From positions 15,199,349 to 15,263,348 of the forward strand of contig NC_092651.1 of the NCBI RefSeq assembly GCF_032118995.1: 64,000 bases of DNA, given 5' to 3'. Origin of the DNA: Asterias amurensis. Lineage: Eukaryota > Echinodermata > Asteroidea > Forcipulatida > Asteriidae. The position numbers were made by a program, and so were the translations under genes. Positions 56,801-64,000 of the stretch are shown in pieces (positions within the stretch are counted from its first letter, which is position 1; each line of letters starts with the position of its first letter). A model generated the notes under the pieces. The model did no database searches, was not told the DNA's origin, and was given only the letters and a program-made list of their open reading frames with translations.

Positions 56801-58121
56801 GCTCAGTGTGATTGTCCGATACCCTGCAACTACACCGAGTACAGTACAGCCCTATCAACAGCCAGGCTACCAAACAAGAACGTCGCCTGGGACTTTGCGA
56901 ATTTGTATAAATTTGATTATATAAGCGAGTATTACATACGGTGAGTCAGGAACCCAAGGAACTGGCCATAATTTCACCACAAAGCTGTTTTGCAGAAAAT
57001 ACTGCTAAGCAAATTTCTTTGCTGAGTGAAAAACGAATGGGGTACCAATCGCAACAATGTAAACTTTGTGGAATGTTGGCTGGTATAAACGTGTCTCTGC
57101 TAAGCAAGATTTGTCTGTGCTGCAGGACACAATTTCATAAAGCCGTTAAGCACAAAAACTTGCTAAGCACAGAGTATTATTGCTTAGCAAAAACAGGTTG
57201 CCAGCCAACAACATTCCATTACGTTTACATTGTTGGGACTGGCGCAAATAATTTGTTAAGCAGTATTTTCATTTTTCTACTAAACAGCTTTATGAAATTG
57301 GTTCCTGCGTAATAAACAGGAACTGACCCAAGAATATTTCCACTCTAGCAGAAGTCTTCCCATAAAAAAATGCGATGAAATGTACCCACAAAATATTGTA
57401 CATTTTGAGCAAAATACACAACTTATTTCATATTTGTTGTAATCAACAGAGATAACTGCATGATGATTGACATCTATTACGATACGATGAACTATCAAGT
57501 CTACAAACAGTCACAGGCTATTACCACGTCAGCTCTCATAAGTAAGTATTGTTGTGATTGCTGCTGATGCCTCCATGCTGTTTTTGTTGATGTTTTTTCC
57601 GCTGCAGTTTGTAGTCGTTATCGCTTATGTCATTGTTGTTGTTGTTGTTGTTGATGTTTTTTCCGCTGCAGTTTGTAGTCGTTATCGCTTATGTCATTGT
57701 TGTTGTCGTCGTCGTCGTCGTTGTTGATGCTGTTGACGTTGCACTCTTATTATTGGTGTTATGGTTGAAGTTGTTGTTGATGTTGTTGTTGTGCTCACCA
57801 TCATTGATGTTGTTGATGTTGTTGTTGTTGATGATGATTATTGTTGCTGTTGTGCTCATCATTGATGTCTTGGTATGCAACTATGGTACACAGCACGTCT
57901 CAGCTATAATGTTTGACATGTCATTAACGTTTGTAGGTGACGTTGGCGGTCAACTTGGCCTGTTCGTCGGGGCAAGTTTCATCACCTTGGCAGAGATTAT
58001 CTTCTACATTGCCCGTAAAGTGCGTGTCCTAATGTGCACCAACAAGATCAAGCCGTCTCGGGATGATGTTATTAACATTCAGGGCATGGCAGAGAAGGGA
58101 CACGAGGGACCGGTGTCCTAG
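47802..58121 (+). CDS. ASIC-like DEG/ENaC cation channel subunit, gene B, nine exons
   Basis: Exons: 47802-48076, 50484-50712, 51305-51439, 53206-53355, 55130-55269, 55816-55880, 56778-56940, 57450-57541, 57937-58121, all GT-AG and in phase, giving 477 residues. Exon count, intron phases and several lengths (65 and 92 nt) match gene A, so this is its tandem paralogue. It shows EFASTTTLHG (HG at 24-25), M1 near 35-56, FPAVTICNFNR (82-92), C…WRG…C, a thumb with all ten cysteines (GDC to CDCPIPC), and DVGGQLGLFVGASFITLAE with GAS at 428-430. FASTTTLHG is very close to the ASIC N-terminal signature. Residue 180 is Gly (FGNGWTFNSG) where gene A and ASICs have Cys. The Cys after M1 (C88) is kept and so probably lacks its partner. 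It could assemble with gene A product (inference). Confidence 0.95.
48155..48365. mobile_element. Family D element
   Basis: 'gctgttaaacaaaatactgctaaac…gttgtgcttacagcaggctctatgaaatttggccc'. The left end is damaged by a poly-G run. Gene B intron 1. Confidence 0.6.
48372..48536. mobile_element. Family D element with unoccupied TTAA site
   Basis: 'gggcccaattccatagagcc' to 'aaatttggcccc'. It contains 'ggttaccagccaaag' then 'ttactttaagtttaca', the intact version of the site where family C sits in the D element at 16517-17091. Confidence 0.7.
49149..49893. mobile_element. Family D element with a second inverted repeat inside
   Basis: 'gggcccaattacacagagct' at the left and 'agctttatgaaattgggccc' at the right, 745 bases apart. 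The extra length includes the inverted element at 49373-49632. Confidence 0.55.
49373..49632. repeat. 260-bp inverted repeat with TGACGTCA at both ends
   Basis: Arms of about 110 bases are close reverse complements: 'tgacgtcattcaaggcagac', 'gcctgcaatgcgtatagtaaac' in part, 'aagtcgtgagtt…tacatttcaaaaa', and their counterparts on the right. Both edges carry a perfect TGACGTCA octamer (49373-49380, 49625-49632). Gene B intron 1. Confidence 0.85.
50011..50432 (+). mobile_element. Family A element with an 85-bp insertion
   Basis: TTAA-AGGCACTGGACACTATTA at the left and 'ccattggtgtccagtgcctttta' in part at the right. Inside, 50032-50116 ('cacagccccttgac…' ending in AAAT repeats) is foreign and looks like a short LINE tail. 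It ends 52 bases before exon 2 of gene B. Confidence 0.8.
51501..51765. mobile_element. Family C element, left-truncated
   Basis: From 'gcatcgaaattgcgtggttt' through the GGCCATTTATGGG core to 'aacgtgttcctttaa'. Gene B intron 3. Confidence 0.8.
51762..52524. mobile_element. Family B element enlarged by internal sequence
   Basis: 'ttaaaaccattggacactttcgg' in part at the left and 'accgagagtgtccaatggctttaa' in part at the right. The family B interior resumes at about 52210 ('gtgtatcacaacttatata'). About 370 bases in between are not family B and contain a 22-bp perfect palindrome at 51927-51948. The first TTAA is shared with the family C element on its left. Confidence 0.7.
52545..52680. repeat. 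A/C-rich low-complexity tract
   Basis: Repeated ACAAACAAAC words in gene B intron 3. No coding content. Confidence 0.7.
52882..53165 (+). mobile_element. tRNA-Ser-like SINE, family S2
   Basis: 'gctctggtgttactgtttagcagagtgtgggtccgagtcc', split here as head and B-box, then 'gcaagacacttaaccc', 'cttcggatgggacgtaagc', 'gcaccatgcgtacgctatat'. It lies just upstream of exon 4. Confidence 0.65.
53414..53557. mobile_element. Family G inverted-repeat element
   Basis: Second copy: GGGTGCGTTCG…CGAACGCACCC with direct ATT on each side (53411-53413, 53558-53560). It starts 58 bases after the gene B exon 4 donor. Confidence 0.82.
53930..54185 (-). mobile_element. S3 SINE, with an inverted partner end
   Basis: Reverse head 'gtgggatttgaacccacgacc', 'cttaccaactggactacc', 'ggcagctagaggcagttcg', then a forward B-box 'gggtcgtgggttcgaatccc' at about 54145. 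Two S3 ends face each other. Confidence 0.6.
54795..55065 (+). mobile_element. LINE 3' end
   Basis: T-rich 3' UTR followed by 'gcctgtgggccacgaaatgtgatactaataaaatgaaatg' in part, and an AAATG-type tail, typical of CR1/L2-like LINE 3' ends. It ends 65 bases before gene B exon 5. No RT frame remains. Confidence 0.6.
55311..55600. mobile_element. Family D element followed by a D fragment
   Basis: 55311-55507 is a full copy ('ggccaaatttcataaagcc' to 'atgaaattggaccc'). A second 'ggcccaatttcacagcgctgctta' starts at 55511 and fades near 55600. Gene B intron 5. Confidence 0.65.
56279..56328. repeat. Two copies of a perfect 20-bp palindrome, 30 bp apart
   Basis: TATCGTGTACGTACACGATA occurs at 56279-56298 and 56309-56328. 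Each is its own reverse complement. Gene B intron 6. Confidence 0.95.
56359..56740. mobile_element. Family C TTAA palindromic element
   Basis: TTAA at 56359-56362 and 56737-56740. It ends 37 bases before gene B exon 7, so it sits on or beside the branch-point region of intron 6. Confidence 0.9.
56965..57306. mobile_element. Back-to-back family D halves
   Basis: 'aagctgttttgcagaaaatactgctaagc…' and 'cacaatttcataaagccgttaagcac … agctttatgaaattggttcc'. Gene B intron 7. Confidence 0.6.
57586..57850 (+). repeat. 60-bp direct repeat and GTT/GTC-rich tract in gene B intron 8
   Basis: 'gttgatgttttttccgctgc' plus 'agtttgtagtcgttatcgct' occurs at 57586 and again 64 bases later. The rest is (GTT)/(GTC)-rich simple sequence. 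Open in frame with exon 9, which yields a Leu/Val-rich reading. Confidence 0.85.
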
Positions 58122-58789
58122 GGAAATCTAGCCTCCGGAGATTCTGTCCACATGGGGAAATGAACATGGGCGGAATGAGGATGATTCAAAAGAGGGCGCT
58201 ATCAGAAGAAGTTTGTACACAGTTCGCCGTGTGGGGGACAGCATCTCCTGTCACACCGGTCGTGATTGGACCATACTCGGACTAATCGCTCTTACTGTAT
58301 TTTTTAATTTTAAACACAAACGTAATTAACCTCATCATTTTTCATTAGTGTTTTGTGTTGTGCTTGTACAGTATACGTTGTATGGTACACCTAGCAAAGA
58401 AGAGAAAGCTCAACAAGGTCGACACTCTCAATAACTCGGGGGGGGGGGGGTCCCTCCGGATGTCAAATTCAGTTTTGCAATGCACTCGTTTTTCAATTGA
58501 TGGACCTAGAGTCCTCATATAAGTCGGGGGGAATGAGAAGTCTCGAACACTCACAACAAAACAGTGTAAAATCCACTCATTTCAGCTGTTCACAGCTAAA
58601 TTTGAAACGTTACTGCATCAAAACCAAAAGGGTCCGAACAAAACAAGACTTTCTTGTGCAAGTCAAAAGGTCAAATCCATTGATGTTCTGGTTGAATATC
58701 ATCAGAGTATATAATACCTTTAAAAAAATCTCCTGCAATTTATTTGTTAAGGGTAGTTCTTATACAATTTAATAATAATAGCTTAGTGC

Positions 58790-58795
58790 AATAAA
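58790..58795 (+). promoter_or_regulatory. Candidate polyadenylation signal for gene B
   Basis: AATAAA about 670 bases after the gene B stop ('gtgcaataaagtac'). The first such hexamer I noticed on this strand; chance occurrence is possible. Confidence 0.3.
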
Positions 58796-58907
58796 GTACA
58801 TCAACACTGTAAGTTACAATCATGATGCCTCCGTCACTCAAAAGTATTATCTTTTCGACATGGGTCCTTTCTCTATGGTGCCTTCATATCAACCTAATAG
58901 AAACTCA

Positions 58908-59083
58908 GGCATGTATGCTTAGTTTTAGAAAGGGCGAGGGCACCAAGGCAGTTTCTTCTTGGTAAAAGGCACTCTATGAGGACATTGTAAATTTCTACTA
59001 GAGCATTTCCAGGGCACCAAGGCAATGATCAGGGGGCATGAAGGCAATCGCCTTCAATGCCTCCGTGTGAAGTATTAGGCCTG
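58908..59083 (+). mobile_element. Family F element
   Basis: 'caggcatgtatgcttag' to 'cctccgtgtgaagtattagg', with 'gcaccaaggca' twice. Confidence 0.7.
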
Positions 59084-59639
59084 GATTTTTCAAGGAGACT
59101 CTAAAAGTATATCCAGATGACAAACTTTAGGATTACTTTGAGAGCCATACTCCATTTTGAGAGTTCTACCCTCAGAAAATATAATGCGTTCTCTCCCTGT
59201 TGAAGGCCAACATTATAACAAGAAAAGAGAATGGTCAAAAATTCGCTGACCCACAAACTGAAATTTTAAAAGATAAACGAAATTAACATTATTGTTCTTT
59301 AGAAAAGAACGAGTGTGTATAATGATTACTCTTAAAACTCAATACAAATTGTTTAAAAACGTGAAATAGAAACCATTTAGTGTCACTCGCTGGTCTTTAC
59401 TGGGAACCATGCAGGGCGCCACCAACGGCGAGAAACTAGTTAAACAAATCGACTAGGGGCGGGGGCTTCTATCAAAATTACTGAAAAGATTTTTTACCAC
59501 GAAAAGCAGCCCATCCAACGAGGACACAATTCCTGACCCTGACCCTTCGCACGAGACATTTAAGGATTAGACCAAGTCGTACCTACAACTTCATACCACA
59601 TCATAATTTACCATTGGCAAAATGATTTTCTTGTTAAAT

Positions 59640-60080
59640 CCTAAACATTTAGTAGATGTTAAATTTGCATCAGGGATAAAGAATATTCATTTTGGTTTTT
59701 ACCCATATACATTGTACAAACGTCCTTGCTCTATGGTAAACGGTGTGCGTTAGCACTGTATACTCAGTACTTTCCCAAGTTCTTTGAGGAAAAAAATATC
59801 ATAGGCATATTACTGAGTCGGATTCGAACCCACGACCTTTGCAATTCTAGAGCAGTGCCACACCAACTAGACTAACGAGATTGACCGGTGGCTAGAGGCA
59901 GTTAGAATCCTATCTTTTAGCAGTGTCGCGGCTACTGCAAACGATTTACTAGAAGTAAATTTTCACACCTGATAAAAAATATTAATTTTGGTTTTTGCCC
60001 ATATTAAAACACAGATATTTAAGTAAGCACTGTATACCAGAACTCAGTACTTTCCCCAAGCTCTGTGCGATTTTTTTTTT
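59640..60080 (-). mobile_element. S3 SINE, reverse, with a second partial copy
   Basis: 'ttttggtttttacccatatac', 'gtatactcagtactttccc', 'atcataggcatattactgag', 'ggattcgaacccacgacc', 'ccaactagactaacgagatt', 'ggtggctagaggcagttag'. From 59940 another S3 tail begins. Confidence 0.65.
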
Positions 60081-60547
60081 ATTAAGGTTGATTCTTAATT
60101 TTGTACTCTTTCTGATATATGTTACTTCATAACGCTGAATTGTTCAAAGTAACTTCTGATCTAGTTTTATTGCATGACATTTCTTATACCGACCTTTTAA
60201 AATCTATTTATTGTATTTGTACTATATTCGCGAATTTTTATCGATCTCTAAAATTATTAAATGTATGTGGTAAGCAGCTCTGTTTCCAATCGTGTCATCG
60301 ATCTCATCGAGTCCTTTTTTCCCAAAATCATGTATGCATAAAAAACTTTGCTACCTAAAAAAAACCTTGTCGATTTTGCAGGTATATGGTTAACTCAAAG
60401 GATTTAATTACTTTTTGTCGATCTGCAGAACAGTCGCGGTACTTCAACAAAAAAACTCCAAAGGGAACATGGCTTTAGTGGATATTGGATAATCCCTCAA
60501 GCCTTATCTTACTAATTATATATTAATAAATAATAATAATAATAACC

Positions 60548-60727
60548 GCAGGCCTGCATGCTTCGTTTTTGAAAGTGCAAGGGCACCAAGGCATTTTCTT
60601 CTTGGTAAAGGGCACCCTATGATGAAATTGCAAATTAGTACTGGAGCATTTCAAGGGCACCAAGGCAATGACCAGGGGACATGGAGGCAATCAATCGCCT
60701 TTGTTGCCTCTGTGAAGTATCAGGCCT
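60548..60727 (+). mobile_element. Family F element, best copy
   Basis: 'gcaggcctgcatgcttcg' to 'gtgaagtatcaggcctg', showing the inverted CAGGCCTG ends. It has inserted within or beside the AAT tail of an S2 SINE. Confidence 0.78.
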
Positions 60728-61400
60728 GTAAACGTATTTATAACACACAAAGGATACAAAGCGCCAGGTATTCACTGCAAGGCGAGTGGGACGAAGTTTG
60801 AGATATAAGACCTAATCATAAGCACCATGTAATGGTTAACAAGGTGCTGTGGCACAATATGCTGCAAATCCAGCCTGGAACACCCAATAAGTGCACTGGG
60901 TTTTTTAAAGGCAGTGGACACTATTGGTAATTACTCAAAATAATTATTAGCATAAAACCTTACTTGGCAACGAGTTATGGGGAGAAACGGCTCCATCTGA
61001 AGTATGTAGTTTTCGAGAAAGAAGTAATTTTCCACGAATTTGATTTCGAGACCTCAGAAATAGATTTTGAGGTCTCGAAATCAAGCATCTGAAAGCACAC
61101 AACTTCATGTGACAAGGTTGTTTTTCCGACCAAATGAGCTCAAATTTTCACAGGTTTGTTGATTTGTGAATTTGTTGAGATACACCAAGTGAGAAGACTG
61201 GCCTTTGACAACTACCAATAGTATCCAGTGTCTTTAACGAGAGTTACAGAACAAACGGGACCAACAGTTTTATGTCCCAATGGTTTACATCTTGCTTAAG
61301 GACACAAGTGTCACGACTGGGGCTCGAACCCACACTCTGCTGATCAGAAACACCAGAGATTGAATACAGTGCTGTTAACCACTTGGCCACGACACTATCA
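60728..61400 (-). mobile_element. S2 SINE split by a family A element
   Basis: Reverse S2 body 60728-60904 ('gcgccaggtattcactgc', 'caccatgtaatggttaacaagg', 'aagtgcactggg') continues at 61238 ('acagaacaaacgggaccaac', 'ggacacaagtgtcacgactg', 'ggctcgaaccc', 'ccacttggccacgacac'). Confidence 0.75.
60905..61237 (+). mobile_element. Family A element inserted in a SINE
   Basis: TTAA-AGGCAGTGGACACTATTGG at the left and 'accaatagtatccagtgtct-TTAA' at the right. The SINE reads on across it, so this is a clean TTAA insertion. Confidence 0.88.
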
Positions 61401-61800
61401 CACCAAATAATAACACAGGAGACCAAGAATTCACTGAGACATTAACCAGTTACTTTATTGAACATAGCTTGCCATTCAGCGGCTCATCTCTATCATGTAG
61501 TCAGTCAATATTTCAGACCAGTAGGGAGGTGTGCAAAACATTACCTTTACTAGTCCGTCAATAGAGGAAAATATTCATAGTTTATCATTACAGTAGTGTT
61601 GCTTTGATACGGGTAGTGGTTTATCAATGCAGTAGTGTTGTAACTTGATGGAGGGTTATCTTGCTTTAAAATGGTCGACTCATGTCATTCTGTTGGTTTT
61701 ACTTGCATCTGAATCACACACAAAAACAGAAAGAACAAACAATTGAGATTAAACAAGAGGTTTGTGGGTTGTAACAGAAACTGCCAAAACAACGAACAGT

Positions 61801-62102
61801 CGTTTCAGACAGGCTTGCCAGAGTCGCGCAGAATCAAATAGATTACGAGCGACTCTAGGTCAACCCAAATAAGTTTTGGTTTTAGACTGGCGAACTGAAC
61901 ATCATAACATTTGCATTAGATTTGGCTCATGACAAGATCGACGTCTGAAACCAAGAAGCTCTAGTTGTTCCGAATGTCTGCAACAGTCGATATTTGGACT
62001 TCTAGTGCGTCCAGTCGCTCATAACTGTTTCAGAAGTAGAACTTTTCATGTACTTGATTTAGAATCAGGTTTGGCGCGACTCTGGAGCACCTGTCTGAAA
62101 CG
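61801..62102. mobile_element. 300-bp inverted-repeat element with CGTTTCAGACAGG ends
   Basis: Left 'cgtttcagacaggcttgcca' + 'gagtcgcgc' and right 'gcgcgactctggagcacctgt' in part + 'ctgaaacg' are inverted. Also 'agaatcaaatag…ttagaatcagg'. MITE-like, seen once here. Confidence 0.75.
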
Positions 62103-62153
62103 GGTGGAAGGAAGGAGTGCTAGATGCTCGTGCACTGGAGATTGATAGAGGTT

Positions 62154-62274
62154 AAGCCTGGTTCATACTTCCTGCAAATGCAATAAGCATTTTGACATCA
62201 CAGATTCGCACTGAATAATTCGAAACAGTTGAGCTGTGACATCAAACTTGGCTTTGCAAGTATGAACCAGGCTT
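62154..62274. mobile_element. 120-bp inverted-repeat element with AAGCCTGGTTCATAC ends
   Basis: AAGCCTGGTTCATACTTCCT at the left and 'gcaagtatgaaccaggctt' at the right, with TGTGACATCA-type inner words in both directions. Confidence 0.78.
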
Positions 62275-64000
62275 TACAAATTACACACAGAAAAATATGA
62301 TCAAGAAACTGGCTCTGTATTTTTTGACCAGTTTTGTTTAGACTTGTTTCACATGAAAGGGAATGAATTAAGTAAGGAAATTGACATCTTCGGGCTGATA
62401 AAAGAGTTGGTAAAATTGGATTATGAACCAAGCATCAAGCATGCTCTTGTGTTTCATGTTTGAGTGGTCAATTAGTGTTTGTTTACCGTAAGGGTTAAAT
62501 TAACTTTCTTAGGGGTAGGCCTTATTCAGAGTTTTTTAATTTTGTTATTATTGATGGGTGGAACAAAAGGAACAAGAATTAAGAAAAAATACCCGGAGGG
62601 CCAAGATTATCAACTTCATTACAAAGTTGTTTGTTTAATCTAGGAAAAATCATCAAAAAACAAATTATCATGGCAGGTTTCGACATTAACGCTGGTCCGC
62701 TGGCCAAATGCCAGTAGAAATCGCGTCGGACCAGCTGAAACCCTTTGCCAACTGGTCCGGCTGACCAGTCAAAAATATCGGCAGCGGTACTACAGAACTA
62801 TGACTATTTTAAAAATATTTTTAGGCTCGAATAAAACGTAAAAACATTCACTTAAGGTTTGGATAAATCGTAAAAAAAATCACTCGAAGTGCCGCTGAAC
62901 ACTGGCAAACTTCCGACGATCACGCATACACATGTGCACACAGCACAAAATCCCATCACGCAACGCAAAGGCTTGTAGTCTTCGTATTAGTTCACGTGTG
63001 GCAAAAAGTGTAAGAAACATTGAACGCTAGAGGGCGTTTCAGAATATTCGATACCGTGGGAATAGACGCCCTCTATTGGTGAAAGTACGCAGTAGCTTAC
63101 AAAACTAGCTTCAATCGCCTTGACAAAAGACCACAAAGCAAAACATTCTGTCAGCAGCATGGTCGTCGACAACGGAGCAGATTTCGGTGTGGGAATTAGA
63201 GTCTAGCGTGTTTACGAAAAACCAGCGAGACGGTGAGGCCTCATTCAACAAAAATTACCAAGTTACAATACTCTGGATGAGCAAAAAGGAGTATTTAATT
63301 GTGTTTAGTAAGGTTCTTCTGTCCTGATTTTGCTTAATTTTTTTTGTTATTTGGGGCTTGTTTTTTGCGGGCGATTGGTGGGTGATCTAGTTTTGCTCCA
63401 TGGTTTTATGGTCAAATATAATGCGTGGTTGTTTGGGTTTTTTGCGGGTTGATTTCAAGAAAGACTTGGGGTCTAGAATGCAATACCTCCATGGTTAAAC
63501 AAAGGCGCAGTTGTTTTTGCTATTTTTAAATGAAAGTTTTGTTCACAAAACAGACGCTGGTATAATTGAAAAAAAAATACCGTAAAATTCATATGCTTCT
63601 TCATGGATGTTGCAACTATTTTCATGTCTACCTTTTGGTGGGTTTAATTTTCTGGACGAAAGTGGGAAGATTTTGGGAACTTCGGTTATCGGTACGATGT
63701 ATTATGTTTATGAATACTTATTAAAAATACAAATAGGCAATGTTTATACATGATAAAATAACTTGAGCGATTGCACGTAACCCTCCCCACCGTAGATTTG
63801 AAGGCAATACATAAAAAGTTAATTTGATATTTTTAACAGTCGGTTTTAAAGTGTTTTTTTTGTTAAGTAAAACACTAAGCTCTGACAAATAATTTGACCC
63901 GTTTTTAAATTAACTTCAATAATATTATTGTTTACATATTTTAAAAGAAAAAACATCTCAAATTAGTGAGCCCCCTTACGAACACAATAACTTGGTACAC
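62275..64000. other. Right edge, nothing firmly recognised
   Basis: AT-rich. Near 62990-63070 an AGAGGGCG/CGCCCTCT pair is inverted around 'aatattcgatac'. A short ATGGTCGTCGACAAC frame at 63159 reaches a stop after 15 codons. No gene is called. Confidence 0.5.

Larger units (their letters stand above)
58122..61800. other. Region 3' of gene B, repeats only
   Basis: Gene B 3' UTR, a poly-G run at about 58439-58450, then family F, S3 and S2 elements with a family A insertion. No further exon recognised. Confidence 0.6.

Noticed and set aside
57627-57936. Separate gene with a Leu-rich membrane protein
   Set aside because: The frame is GTT/GTC simple sequence in gene B intron 8 running into exon 9.
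63159-63206. Short ATGGTCGTCGAC frame as a first exon at the right edge
   Set aside because: It stops after 15 codons and no convincing in-frame donor is visible.
1-64000. Retroviral, LTR or Polinton-type elements
   Set aside because: I looked for protease, integrase, capsid and DNA polymerase blocks and long terminal direct repeats and saw none. The only RT traces are of LINE type.

Overview
The window looks like a piece of an echinoderm nuclear genome, most likely a sea star. Genes are split by GT-AG introns that carry dense short inverted-repeat transposons, tRNA-derived SINEs and LINE tails. The repeat families resemble ones I associate with asteroids, but that taxonomic call is from memory and is only moderately sure. 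No bacterial, organellar, viral or LTR-element genes were recognised.

Layout from left to right. Positions 1-5.9 kb are gene-poor repeat territory. At 5899-6927 (+) there is an intact, intronless class A GPCR of the echinoderm melatonin/moody-like orphan type. At 9199-10128 (-) there is a probable two-exon gene of unknown function. At 12198-20626 (-) there is an eight-exon FAM47E-like gene encoding 439 residues. After a 2.4 kb divergent intergenic region come two tandem, same-strand DEG/ENaC channel genes of the acid-sensing (ASIC-like) group. Gene A (22986-41811, +) encodes 492 residues and gene B (47802-58121, +) encodes 477 residues. Each has nine coding exons with matching intron positions and phases, so they are a tandem duplication. 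A LINE fossil and anonymous sequence separate them. From 58.1 kb to the end only repeats and unrecognised DNA were found.

Both channels keep the HG gating motif, the post-M1 FPAVT(V/I)CNFNR block, the ten thumb cysteines and a GAS selectivity filter, so both look functional. Gene B has glycine where gene A and ASICs have the cysteine that pairs with the post-M1 cysteine. Gene A has a 56-bp minisatellite of about 33 copies in intron 2, full of acceptor-like motifs, and a tandem duplication of the exon 9 splice acceptor. Gene B is preceded by three copies of a ~175-bp unit that look like small exons with short introns.

The repeats tell their own story. Three inverted-repeat families (A, B and C below) all sit between TTAA duplications, as expected of piggyBac-type non-autonomous elements. 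One insertion can be compared with an unoccupied relative in the same window, and two pairs of elements abut while sharing one TTAA.
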